DNA from: Candidatus Neomarinimicrobiota bacterium
Lineage (GTDB): Bacteria > Fidelibacterota > UBA8477 > JABMPR01
Assembly: GCA_016784545.1 (NCBI GenBank)
Contig: JADHUM010000014.1
Span: forward strand, 1 to 63,434
DNA length: 63,434 nt
Reading direction: 5' to 3'
Position numbers and translations under genes: made by a program. Of the stretch, positions 8,118 through 16,443 are shown piece by piece (the stretch's first letter is position 1; every line of letters begins with the position of its first letter). The notes under the pieces are model-generated. The model was not told the origin of the DNA, searched no databases, and saw only the letters and a list, made by a program, of their open reading frames with translations.

Positions 8118-9722
8118 CTAGATATCCAACGCCTGATATGCCGCAACCCATTTATTGAGTGCAGTAGCGTATGCCTGTATGAAGCTATCAACCTTGAAGG
8201 CCTTGAGAAATTCCTCGTAAGTCGTATCCTTGGTGATGGTAATTGGATGAGACTTGTAAACAGCGATTGCACTGGGAATATACGTACCCATTACAATGGA
8301 TTTCGGAAATGCCTTGTAGTGCACTGAAATATTCATATCAAATACAAACAGGTCTCCTGAAACCCCCTCTTCAGGTTTGATGCGGGTTGCCTTGACATAG
8401 CATTCAGCCAGGGCATCTGCACCAGATGTTTTGATCATATCATAATACCAGGATTCTTTGCCGCCAAATTTGACTTCAAAATTCTCCCACATGTCAAAGT
8501 TTGCCAAATCTCTTGCGGTCACAAAAAAGTTGTATGGACCTGATTTACCTTCACCTGCTGCCATGCGCTTATATGAGGCATTATTAACGAATGCCTCCCT
8601 GGGAACTTCTTCAGCATCCAGACCTGTGAGAAGGGCGTTCATTACCCCGTCGGCCATGATATTGGCAACATCCGTTAATACTTCTGTCCCGAAATCATAA
8701 CCCCAGGTTGTAGTCGTCACTGTGGTTTGAGTAGAGGTAACCTTTTCTATTTTTGTACTACCCCTGAATACAAAGGAGCTTAAACCCACTTTTTTGATAC
8801 TGTCCAGATAACCTATTGCGCCACCACCTGGGTTGTATGCAGTCGTTACTGGATTAATCTTCACCGTTACATCACCAACTGTTTCAACAATCTCTGGGAT
8901 GTAAGGGTTATTGGCACCGTGTGAACCTTTTACATTACCGCTCAGATTCACTTCAATAACATCTGTGTCAACAGAGCTGACCACCACATCGCCATTCATG
9001 ATATGGCGAACCACATCCTTTTGGCGTTCCAGCATGATCATATTGGGCCCTGCTTGAAATTTTTGGGCAGGTCCAATGCTTTCACCCAGGATTTCTGGAG
9101 AAATGAACTCTGATCCATCATCATCCATCAGGTATATGGGCAAAACATTCTGGAGACCTATCTGGGTCAACAGCATGGAAACCTTGATGATCTTGGTGGT
9201 ATCTGCCCCTGGGGTCCACTCCAGCATGAATCCTTTGGAAAGATCAATTTCAGCGCCTTGTGCAGGTTTGGTGATGGTGATTTTTTCACCTGTGTAGGTT
9301 TCTGTAAAAGTGACTGGATCACCTGCTGTTCCATCGATGGAAAACGAAAAGGTTGCCCCTGGCTGGACATCTTGTTTGCAGAGATACATACCGTTTCCGA
9401 AGAAATCCATGGGATCTCCATTACAGGTTACTGTTCCGTCAATCTCAAGAAATTTCATCCCCCGCGAGAACATGATCCATGCATTACTTGGTGTCGGCTC
9501 CAGATCAAAGCCCTTGCTGGTGATATACTCAATTTCAAGATCTGTCCAGGGTCGTCCCCGGTTAACATTATTCAGCTTGATAAATGCTGTGGCATCAGAA
9601 ACATCCCCGGTTTTTTCCTGCATAAATGACGTAACCAGGCTGCCTGCCTTCAACATCACCTTTGCACAGCCGACCAGCAGCAGTACAGCAACAACGACAA
9701 TCAACAATTTTGAAAGTCTCAT
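8118..9722 (-). CDS. Unknown large lipoprotein
   Basis: A roughly 534-residue lipoprotein of unknown role. I place the start at the second of two close ATGs because AGGGGAG is six bases from it and touches the first. The signal peptide (MRLSKLLIVVVAVLLLVGC) has its lipid Cys at position 19. The central part contains beta-rich stretches with repeated VTVKINPV and TTVTTTTW-like segments, suggesting Ig-like or sandwich domains, and the C-terminal half is more mixed. No catalytic motif is seen. It is convergent with the tRNAs and upstream of a terminator. Confidence 0.75.
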   Translation of the reverse strand: MRLSKLLIVVVAVLLLVGCAKVMLKAGSLVTSFMQEKTGDVSDATAFIKLNNVNRGRPWTDLEIEYITSKGFDLEPTPSNAWIMFSRGMKFLEIDGTVTCNGDPMDFFGNGMYLCKQDVQPGATFSFSIDGTAGDPVTFTETYTGEKITITKPAQGAEIDLSKGFMLEWTPGADTTKIIKVSMLLTQIGLQNVLPIYLMDDDGSEFISPEILGESIGPAQKFQAGPNMIMLERQKDVVRHIMNGDVVVSSVDTDVIEVNLSGNVKGSHGANNPYIPEIVETVGDVTVKINPVTTAYNPGGGAIGYLDSIKKVGLSSFVFRGSTKIEKVTSTQTTVTTTTWGYDFGTEVLTDVANIMADGVMNALLTGLDAEEVPREAFVNNASYKRMAAGEGKSGPYNFFVTARDLANFDMWENFEVKFGGKESWYYDMIKTSGADALAECYVKATRIKPEEGVSGDLFVFDMNISVHYKAFPKSIVMGTYIPSAIAVYKSHPITITKDTTYEEFLKAFKVDSFIQAYATALNKWVAAYQALDI

Positions 9723-9953
9723 TTCCATCTCCCCTTGTTTTGTTATACATGACTATTCTATGTATTTAACATGCTATGGAATGCCAGACTGGCCGAGATA
9801 TCAGTGCGAATTTTTCCCCGATTGAAGTACGTGCGCGATGAATCTAAAAATCAATCCTTAATAGTTCAAGTACACAATGTAATGCACAGTAGTTATGATA
9901 TAGCATGTGTTACTACAGCTTTGATAGCCTCTAAACTAAAAAATGGAAATAAA

Positions 9954-9977
9954 AAACCCGGTCAGGTGATCGGATTT
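9954..9977 (-). terminator. Rho-independent terminator of the DA1-like gene
   Basis: Stem AAACCCGGTC/GATCGGATTT (one mismatch, one wobble) around an AGGT loop. On the - strand it is followed by a run of six T, so it fits the end of the gene at 10026-10997. The rest of the 9723-10025 gap shows no gene. The hairpin resembles the one at 8058-8087. Confidence 0.7.
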
Positions 9978-10025
9978 CTATTGAGATAAGATGTTTTTTT
10001 TGAGTCAGGTCTTGACTGCTTTTTT

Positions 10026-10997
10026 TTAGTAGGTATCCAGAGTTTCCAGAAGATAATTCCATCCCCACTTATCCAGTAATTTGGACATTTTTCGGTACCC
10101 ATAGCCGTAGTCTGGATCCTGACTTTTCTCCATATTGAGCAATCGGAATTTGGCATATTCAGAACGGGAGTCCTTGTAAACCAATTCACTCCCAAGATTG
10201 CAGAAGCCCTCGCTGATATCGGATCTGAGCTCAAGATCCCTGCCAAATAAATAGACGTGTAGTAATTCATGTGCCAGAACAGCTCTGAACATGGTCAGGG
10301 GCAAATGAGAGTGGATATAGATATGGCTATCTTTTCTAACAATCCTGCCATTCCGGGTCTGAATATTGTGCTCGGTGAATCCATGCATGGCATCTGAATA
10401 AGATGTAGCCAGTTGTTTCAATTGGTGCTGATCCACCAGGGTGATGGGGATATCATCAGGCAGGTTGTCTATTCCCTTTGATTCCAGGAGCCTGCGGACA
10501 TAGGACAAAGAGGACTCCAGCAGGAAATCTCCTGAGACTTCTGTTTCATTACAGATTCCGCAAAGAAAACGTCCATCATCCAGCTCGAATCCACCCCTGG
10601 TTAACGCTTCACAGATCAGGCGACCACAGGTACTGCACTCTGGCAATTCTGATGAGTGACTCCCATGAAATGAATTTCCCCAATAGTCTGTATAGTATTT
10701 GCCCTGGAGCGGCTGATCGCAAATCGCACATTTGGGGAGGATGTGATTTGTGTAGCACTGGGGATGATACATTTTTTCATTCATGATCGCATATTTCCCA
10801 TCGATGAGTTTCCCACAATGCTCACACCTCGGTTGAACATGATCACAGTAACAATTCTCATGATAGGATTTTCCATCAGTAGTGAGATAATTGCCCTTAA
10901 TGGATTTAAAGCAATAACCGCATCTGAGATCTTGAGCCTGGATAGTTCCCAACAACAGGGTAACGGCAAAGAGAATTTGGAGGGGTATCAATGGCAT
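10026..10997 (-). CDS. Secreted LIM-like zinc-finger protein with DA1-type metallopeptidase domain
   Basis: A 323-residue protein with a signal peptide (MPLIPLQILFAVTLLLG, cleavage near residue 21). Residues 26-149 carry a series of CxxC...HxxC units: C26/C29-H46/C49, C58/C61-H78/C81, C90/C93-H111/H114, C121/C124 and C146/C149, the pattern of tandem LIM-like zinc fingers. Residues about 160-320 resemble the C-terminal peptidase of plant DA1: AHELLH (HExxH, 243-247), SEGFCN with Glu263 as candidate third zinc ligand, and PDYGYGYR late in the domain. DA1 is a ubiquitin-activated peptidase in plants; here the protein should be exported, so substrate and control must differ. The gene stands alone with its own terminator; no clear ribosome site is visible before the ATG. 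Confidence 0.82.
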   Translation of the reverse strand: MPLIPLQILFAVTLLLGTIQAQDLRCGYCFKSIKGNYLTTDGKSYHENCYCDHVQPRCEHCGKLIDGKYAIMNEKMYHPQCYTNHILPKCAICDQPLQGKYYTDYWGNSFHGSHSSELPECSTCGRLICEALTRGGFELDDGRFLCGICNETEVSGDFLLESSLSYVRRLLESKGIDNLPDDIPITLVDQHQLKQLATSYSDAMHGFTEHNIQTRNGRIVRKDSHIYIHSHLPLTMFRAVLAHELLHVYLFGRDLELRSDISEGFCNLGSELVYKDSRSEYAKFRLLNMEKSQDPDYGYGYRKMSKLLDKWGWNYLLETLDTY

Positions 10998-11058
10998 GAG
11001 TTAATATATCATTGTTTAGAATATGAACCCATATACATAAATGGTGATTCGACTGAGT

Positions 11059-12033
11059 TTATGCCTTTTCCCGAAAGCCTAAAACAGGTGGTGAATGGGT
11101 AATGATACCCTTGCTATCCTGATATGCCCGCCATTTAGAATCAATATAGGGTGTGACATACCAGACGGCTGCGCAGAGAAACAGACCAGCATAGATATCA
11201 ACTACATAGTGGTGCCTGAGGTAGACTGTCGCAATGATCAAAGACACGCCTATGGGAAGGAATATCCAGAAGAGACCTTTGTGGAAACGCCAGGCCATTC
11301 CCAGAGTGAGAAAGGTGATGGTACAGTGCAAAGAAGGGAAAGCCCCCCTGGCGGAAGCAGAACTAATATTCACTACAGCTCTGGCGCTGTCTGAGATGAG
11401 CGATGTTCCTTTAAAAATATTTATGGTATACATATCTGCCAGGGCAAGCCGTGGAGGCGCAGCCGGCAATAAAATGTAGAGTAGATAGCCACCATAATAA
11501 CACAGCATCATGGTGAGCATAACGGTTCTGAATTCTCGTTTCTCACCCTTGTAATACATGTATAGCACCAGGATGACGGTGATCCAGAAATAATTCATAT
11601 AGGCAAAAGACAGCCAGTCAGTTAACCAGGGAGTATAAAACTTTTCTGCCCATACCGTTGGGGACACGCCAAACATCCATTCATCGATAGCATTCAGTTG
11701 AAAATGTACATCGTTGGGATTAACAAAATGAATGGTATCATGAAGATTGGTATAGACAGCGATGGCGAAAATAAAGGGAGCTACCTCTCGAATAAATTTG
11801 AAAGCCCTCTTGTCAGGTCTGTACCAAAGAAACCAATAGAAAATCAACATCAGTATGATGGTTACAATTATTCTGGCAATACCACCTTCGATTTTTTTTG
11901 AATCCTCACCAACTGTTGTATAAAAATACCAGTTGGCCCTGAGGGTAATCAGTATGGACGGGATAAGGAAAACCAGGAAGATGATTTCCTCAATTCGTAA
12001 ACCCTGTATACGTCTTGTCCAGGTTTTCAGCAT
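11059..12033 (-). CDS. PAP2-family inositol-phosphoceramide-synthase-like (Aur1-type) membrane enzyme
   Basis: A 324-residue polytopic membrane protein with the PAP2 phosphotransfer motifs: AFPSLHC (His236) and YLRHHYVVD (Arg273, His275, Asp279). The long N-terminal part contains several membrane helices and the sequence LHDTIHFVNPND, also seen in its paralogue at 14708. Eukaryotic Aur1 and bacterial relatives move inositol phosphate from phosphatidylinositol to ceramide. Here it is the last gene of an operon headed by inositol-phosphate synthase, which strongly favours that type of chemistry over simple phosphatidate phosphatase activity. A GGGAGA ribosome site precedes the ATG. Confidence 0.85.
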   Translation of the reverse strand: MLKTWTRRIQGLRIEEIIFLVFLIPSILITLRANWYFYTTVGEDSKKIEGGIARIIVTIILMLIFYWFLWYRPDKRAFKFIREVAPFIFAIAVYTNLHDTIHFVNPNDVHFQLNAIDEWMFGVSPTVWAEKFYTPWLTDWLSFAYMNYFWITVILVLYMYYKGEKREFRTVMLTMMLCYYGGYLLYILLPAAPPRLALADMYTINIFKGTSLISDSARAVVNISSASARGAFPSLHCTITFLTLGMAWRFHKGLFWIFLPIGVSLIIATVYLRHHYVVDIYAGLFLCAAVWYVTPYIDSKWRAYQDSKGIITHSPPVLGFREKA

Positions 12034-12069
12034 ACCGTATCTCCCATCATATAAACCAGCTTCAATTTT

Positions 12070-12567
12070 TTATACCTGCACTTCAGAAATTTCAACAATG
12101 CTCAGGATTCCCAGCGCTGCCAGGACAAAAATAAGACAACCTAAAATGACTCCTAACCCCACAGCTAAACTGGTTTGTTTGCTTGAAAGATTCATCACCC
12201 TAGCCAGAGATATTCCTGTCCAGACACCACCCCCAAAGGGTATGGTCGTGATAGCAAGCGGACCCAGCCACCCGATTTTCATAAGCCCTGCTGTCCATTT
12301 CCGCTGGCTTAAGCGGTCCTGAATTCGCAACGAACGTTCCTGCAAGTACATGGCCCATTTGAATTTTTCAACGGATAGATCAAACATGTGATTGATGAAA
12401 ACCATCAGGACAAAGTCCGAGAGGATGACGACGATTCCTATCTCCCAGGCATTGAGACCCAGGATAAGACCAAGGGGGAAGGCGGCCTTCTTTCCCAATG
12501 TGTACTGCGCCACAAGTAGCGGGATAATCGCCAGTATTTTAGGAGGGATCAGATGAATCGCCCTCAA
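12070..12567 (-). CDS. Small polytopic membrane protein, possibly Sm_multidrug_ex-like
   Basis: A 165-residue protein with about four hydrophobic segments. The central PLAITTIPFGGGVWTGI, flanked by helices, resembles proteins annotated as small multidrug export (PF06695). That family name has little experimental basis. It starts at a TTG that overlaps the upstream CDP-alcohol phosphotransferase gene by 29 bases, so it is embedded in the inositol-lipid operon. A part in lipid transport or in removal of a phosphate from a phosphatidylinositol-phosphate intermediate is a context-based guess only. Confidence 0.6.
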   Translation of the reverse strand: MRAIHLIPPKILAIIPLLVAQYTLGKKAAFPLGLILGLNAWEIGIVVILSDFVLMVFINHMFDLSVEKFKWAMYLQERSLRIQDRLSQRKWTAGLMKIGWLGPLAITTIPFGGGVWTGISLARVMNLSSKQTSLAVGLGVILGCLIFVLAALGILSIVEISEVQV

Positions 12568-13159
12568 CTTTTTTTACGATCATCAGTCTTTGGTAAGCGG
12601 TGTAATTGGTACCAACAGCCAGAATGATGATAGATACTTCCAGCACAATCTCGGAACCGAAAAAACCAACACCCCAGGGATTGAGAATAGCACCAAGAGA
12701 TAAAATAACAAATCGTTCGAAGCGCTGCATAAAGCCCACCAGCTCCTGAACTCCCAGGGATTGAGCGCGAGCGCGGATATAACTCACCATCATGGATCCC
12801 ATGATGGCCAGGAATGACCAAAAGAACATGGGGGTATCTTTAAAGTGGTAGGTGATCCCCATGAAGACAAACATCTCCACATAGCGATCCAGGCTGGAGT
12901 CCAGAGTGGCACCAAATTTACTTGAGCGTTCTCCCAACCGGGCTACGGTGCCATCAAGGGTATCCAGAATGCCACTTAATAAGAGCAGAAGTCCTGCCGT
13001 GGCACTATGTCCAAACATGAAGAAACCAGCGGCAATCACACCAATAATTGAGGCTGTGAAAGATATGGAGTTGGGATTCATCCTTGTCAGGGGTGAATGT
13101 GAAACGATGTATTTTACAACCCTATAATAGCCCTCAATAAGGTTACGACGATTAAGCAT
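12539..13159 (-). CDS. CDP-alcohol phosphatidyltransferase, likely phosphatidylinositol-phosphate synthase
   Basis: A 206-residue membrane enzyme with the complete CDP-alcohol motif DxxDGxxARx8GxxxDxxxD: Asp66, Asp69, Gly70, Ala73, Arg74, Gly83, Asp87 and Asp91. The family condenses CDP-diacylglycerol with an alcohol such as glycerol phosphate, inositol or inositol phosphate. It starts 14 bases after the inositol-phosphate synthase stop, so inositol 3-phosphate is the likely acceptor. Several hydrophobic helices follow the motif. Other CDP-alcohol substrates cannot be excluded by sequence alone. Confidence 0.9.
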   Translation of the reverse strand: MLNRRNLIEGYYRVVKYIVSHSPLTRMNPNSISFTASIIGVIAAGFFMFGHSATAGLLLLLSGILDTLDGTVARLGERSSKFGATLDSSLDRYVEMFVFMGITYHFKDTPMFFWSFLAIMGSMMVSYIRARAQSLGVQELVGFMQRFERFVILSLGAILNPWGVGFFGSEIVLEVSIIILAVGTNYTAYQRLMIVKKVEGDSSDPS

Positions 13160-13173
13160 CCCTGTTCACAATT

Positions 13174-14484
13174 CTATTCGTAGCTATCATAATATTCATG
13201 TCCAACATGGGTGATAAGTTCCTCACCCATCATCCAGCGAAGTGTATTCTTCAGCTTGGTGAGTTGAATGAAGATATCATGTTCGGGATAAAGACCAGGC
13301 CCAACCATGGGTGCCTTAAAGTAGAATGAAAGCCACTCCTGGATACCTCGCATCTTATAGCGAAGCGCCAGATCAGCGAATAATACCAGATCCAAGACAA
13401 TGGGCGCAGCCAGAATAGAGTCCCTACACAGAAAGTCAATCTTGATCTGCATTTTGTAACCCATCCAGCCGAAGATATCGATATTATCCCAACCTTCTTT
13501 GGCGTCGCCACGGGGCGGGTAATAATTGATCCGAACTTTATGGTAGAGATCTTTATAGAGATCTGGATAAGTGTCCGGTTGCAGGATATAGTCCAGGGCG
13601 CCCTTTTTGGAAACTTCCTTAGATTTAAATGACATGGGATCATCAAGTACTTCACCATCGCGATTTCCAAGAATATTGGTGGAGAACCAACCTTCAACAC
13701 CAAGCATTCTGGCTTTGAGTCCAGGAGCGAGGATAGTTTTCATTAAGGTTTGGCCGGTTTTAAAATCTTTACCTCCGATGGGTAGTCCCTCGGCCATGGC
13801 CAGTTCCTGGATGGCAGGAATGTCTACCGTAAGATTTGGTGCGCCCATGAGAAAGGGAAGACCACTTTTTAAGGCGGCGTAAGCATAGATCATACTTGGA
13901 GCTATAAGGGGGTCATTGTCTCGCAAAGCTGCTTCAAATTTCTCCAGGCTGCTATGGATGTCTGAGGGCTCCAGGTAGGCTTCCGTACTGGCACACCAGA
14001 TCATGACTTCACGCGTGGTATTATTCGTTTTTCTAAAGGTCTTGATGTCATCCATGAGCATTTCAGCCAAGACCATTTTATTGGGAGCTGATTTCTTGTG
14101 AACCCCATCCAGATTTTTTACATAGGACTGATCAAAAACTGCTTTCATTGGTTTAACTGATTCCAGGAGAGGGCGAGCTCTCTCAATATCTTGAGGCGTC
14201 AAGACCTGTGCCCGTGCTGCGGCCTGATATCCATCATCCTCAAAAATATCCCAGGCACCAAAAACCAAATCCTGAAGCTCGGCGAGGGGTACAAATTCTT
14301 TAATCTTGGGATTCCGGTTCTCAGTTCTTTTTCCCAAACGAATGGTTCCCATCTGAGTGACACTACCAATGGGAGCGGAATGCCCATTAATGATGGCGTC
14401 TACACCGGCAATAAATGTGGTTGATACTGCTCCTAATCCAGGAATTAAGACTCCCAGTTTCCCCTGTGGTGCTTTTGTATCCAA
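13174..14484 (-). CDS. ino1: myo-inositol-1-phosphate synthase
   Basis: A 436-residue NAD-dependent inositol-3-phosphate synthase, which isomerises glucose 6-phosphate to inositol phosphate. Seen are the Rossmann start LIPGLGAVSTTFIAG, the MIPS-typical WDIFEDDGYQAA, EVMIWCASTEAY, GKDFKTGQT and STNILGNRDG, with substrate-loop lysines. The length fits bacterial members. GAGAGGAG precedes the ATG. It heads a four-gene operon running to 11059 and is divergent from a second PAP2 gene; the 223 bases between the starts should hold both promoters. Confidence 0.95.
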   Translation of the reverse strand: MDTKAPQGKLGVLIPGLGAVSTTFIAGVDAIINGHSAPIGSVTQMGTIRLGKRTENRNPKIKEFVPLAELQDLVFGAWDIFEDDGYQAAARAQVLTPQDIERARPLLESVKPMKAVFDQSYVKNLDGVHKKSAPNKMVLAEMLMDDIKTFRKTNNTTREVMIWCASTEAYLEPSDIHSSLEKFEAALRDNDPLIAPSMIYAYAALKSGLPFLMGAPNLTVDIPAIQELAMAEGLPIGGKDFKTGQTLMKTILAPGLKARMLGVEGWFSTNILGNRDGEVLDDPMSFKSKEVSKKGALDYILQPDTYPDLYKDLYHKVRINYYPPRGDAKEGWDNIDIFGWMGYKMQIKIDFLCRDSILAAPIVLDLVLFADLALRYKMRGIQEWLSFYFKAPMVGPGLYPEHDIFIQLTKLKNTLRWMMGEELITHVGHEYYDSYE

Positions 14485-14707
14485 AAAATACTCCTCTCAC
14501 GCTATCAACAGATTTCTGTGAATAATTAAAGGCAAAATTTAATCTCGCCACCAGGCAATTCAAGGCATGGATTGGTGCATTTAGCCAGGCATTAATTGGG
14601 CGCAACAACTTATGAAAAAACCCGGTATACCTAGGGACTTTATAATATCTGAATAGAACTCAAATTTTGGTCTACAATTCATACATCCCCGCCTTATTTT
14701 GCCAGCA

Positions 14708-15676
14708 ATGAAGAGGAATACCCTATTTACTAATTCTCTGCTCCAGGCACTTCGCATCGAGGAGGTCATCGGTCTATTACTGATAACATTCGCAGTGTTG
14801 TTTGCCACTTTCTCCAACCTATACATGTTCATGAACGACCTACCAGAAGCGCAAAACATTATTGTCAATATTTCTCGCATTCTTACCTCCACTTTTTTCA
14901 CCTTTTTATTCTATCGATCCATTCTGGTTCATGCTGAAAACCGGGGCTTCCAGATCTTTCGTGATTTTGCACCTTTTTTATTTATCCTGATTATTTATTT
15001 CAATCTTCAGGATACCATATTTCTCATTAACCCACAGGACATCCACCATACGCTGTTACACCTGGATGAAAAACTTTTGGGGATGCAGCCTACTGTCTGG
15101 GCTGAAAAATTTTACCATCCTCAACTTACTGATTGGTTCTCATTTACTTATTTAAATTATTATTTCATGACTCCGATCCTGTTAGGTCTCCTCTATCTGA
15201 ACAAGAGACATGAGCAATTTAGAATCGTAATGGTGACCATGATGATTAGCTATTTTATCGGTTTTATCAGCTATATCATTTTTCCCGCCTCGTCTCCATA
15301 TCTGGTGATTCCGGAACTGTATAAGGTTGATATCTGGAAAGACACATCCTTTTTCTCATGGCTCACCTACACCATTGTTGATATGTCTCCCCATCGTGTA
15401 CGTGATGCCTTCCCATCTATGCATAATGGCATCGTTTTACTAACTATGATTATGGCCTGGCGCTATCATCGGATCTTCTTCTGGATACAGCTTCCCCTGG
15501 CCCTTTCCTTGCCCTTCGCTACGGTGTATTTAAGATATCATTACGTCGTAGACATCATTGGAGCCCTGCCTGTCATAGCTGTAGCACTATACATCAGTCC
15601 GCGGCTTGAACAAAAATGGAGACAGATCCAAAAACGAAATACCTCTCTTGAGGACACTCCAGCGAAAGTGGCGTGA
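14708..15676 (+). CDS. Second PAP2/Aur1-like membrane enzyme, paralogue of 11059-12033
   Basis: About 322 residues, the same architecture as the PAP2 protein at 11059-12033. Shared landmarks are LRIEE near the start, PTVWAEKFY, TDWxSF, the catalytic DAFPSMHNG (His) and YLRYHYVVD. Identity looks moderate, so this is an old duplication rather than a recent copy. The ATG at 14708 is preferred to an upstream TTG at 14699. A TATAAT hexamer at 14641-14646 may belong to its promoter, but no good -35 is seen. The two paralogues could use different lipid acceptors or head-groups. Confidence 0.85.
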   Translation: MKRNTLFTNSLLQALRIEEVIGLLLITFAVLFATFSNLYMFMNDLPEAQNIIVNISRILTSTFFTFLFYRSILVHAENRGFQIFRDFAPFLFILIIYFNLQDTIFLINPQDIHHTLLHLDEKLLGMQPTVWAEKFYHPQLTDWFSFTYLNYYFMTPILLGLLYLNKRHEQFRIVMVTMMISYFIGFISYIIFPASSPYLVIPELYKVDIWKDTSFFSWLTYTIVDMSPHRVRDAFPSMHNGIVLLTMIMAWRYHRIFFWIQLPLALSLPFATVYLRYHYVVDIIGALPVIAVALYISPRLEQKWRQIQKRNTSLEDTPAKVA

Positions 15677-15680
15677 ATTT

Positions 15681-16121
15681 TTGAGTCCTGAAAACCTAAT
15701 TAAGGTTTCTCGTATTCATTCTGATAGCGATACAAAAGCATCGCGACAAATACGCGAGGAAGTATTTGTGGTGGAGCAGCAGGTTCCTCCAGAAATCGAG
15801 TATGATGAATACGAACAGAATTCCACCCATATCCTGGCAAGACTGGATGGCGTCCCAGTCGGCACTGCTCGATGGCGCAAAACTGAGCGGGGTCACAAGC
15901 TTGAGCGTTTTGCAGTATTGAAATCAGCCAGAGGCAAGGGAGTCGGTGAAGCCCTGGTGAAATTCGTACTTAATCAGATTGAGGATTCCGAACCAGCCTA
16001 TTTAAATTCACAAGTTTCCGCCATCCCTTTTTACGCCCGTCAGGGGTTTGAAGCAACCGGTGGCATCTTTTACGAGGCTGGAATTCCCCACCGGAAAATG
16101 GTGCTAAGGAGAGTAATTTAG
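15681..16121 (+). CDS. GNAT-family N-acetyltransferase
   Basis: A GNAT protein resembling the ElaA/YjcF group: IREEVFVVEQQVPPE near the start, the acetyl-CoA loop SARGKGVGEALV, then YARQGFEATG. I place the start at TTG 15681, four bases after the PAP2 stop, because the domain begins just there; the only in-frame ATG (15606) would overlap the PAP2 gene by 71 bases. The substrate is unknown. Tight linkage to the PAP2 gene suggests co-transcription and perhaps a role in lipid or amino-sugar modification, but many such genes are unrelated to neighbours. Confidence 0.8.
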   Translation: MSPENLIKVSRIHSDSDTKASRQIREEVFVVEQQVPPEIEYDEYEQNSTHILARLDGVPVGTARWRKTERGHKLERFAVLKSARGKGVGEALVKFVLNQIEDSEPAYLNSQVSAIPFYARQGFEATGGIFYEAGIPHRKMVLRRVI

Positions 16122-16137
16122 ATTTACTCTCTATACT

Positions 16138-16279
16138 TACCCCGGCTTTCAAGCCGGGGGTAAACTACGCAACATAATATAGGGGTTTTAACCCCAACCG
16201 GATCATTATCATCATCCGTCAGGGCTAAAGCCCTTTGATCTGGGAGCTTTCTTTTCCCCGCCTTAGAATGCGGGGAAAA
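16138..16279. repeat. Cluster of four short REP-like hairpins
   Basis: Four palindromes lie one after another: CCCCGGCTT/AAGCCGGGG (16138-16162), GGGGTT-TT-AACCCC (16182-16195), AGGGCT-AA-AGCCCT (16221-16234) and TTTTCCCCGC/GCGGGGAAAA (16252-16279). Each could form a stem in RNA. They sit between convergent genes and no reading frame covers them. The first may also serve as terminator for the GNAT gene. Confidence 0.7.
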
Positions 16280-16297
16280 ATGCAAGAAATGCCTACC

Positions 16298-16369
16298 GTC
16301 ATCCCGAGCGGAGTCGAGGGGCCTGATAATTGATTATTCTAGTTATCCCTCGACTCCGCTCGGGATGAC
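16298..16369. repeat. Inverted pair of dispersed 23-base repeat
   Basis: The element with core CCCGAGCGGAGTCGAGG lies at 16298-16320 and its exact reverse complement at 16347-16369, forming a long hairpin with a 26-base AT-rich loop. Other copies lie at 33698-33720 and 38213-38283. Confidence 0.85.
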
Positions 16370-16392
16370 AAGCATGGATATCATTACACACA

Positions 16393-16419
16393 AAAATGGC
16401 CAGGAAACCCGGCCATTTT
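16393..16419 (-). terminator. Terminator of the fumarase operon
   Basis: AAAATGGCC and GGCCATTTT form a nine-pair stem around a nine-base loop. On the - strand it is followed by a T-run, just past the fumarase beta-subunit stop. Confidence 0.8.
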
Positions 16420-16443
16420 GATAAATCCATTTTGATGGAGCCC

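Noticed and set aside
11059-15676. Eukaryotic contamination suggested by inositol and Aur1-like genes
   Set aside because: Genes are in bacterial operons with ribosome sites and short gaps, flanked by bacterial genes.
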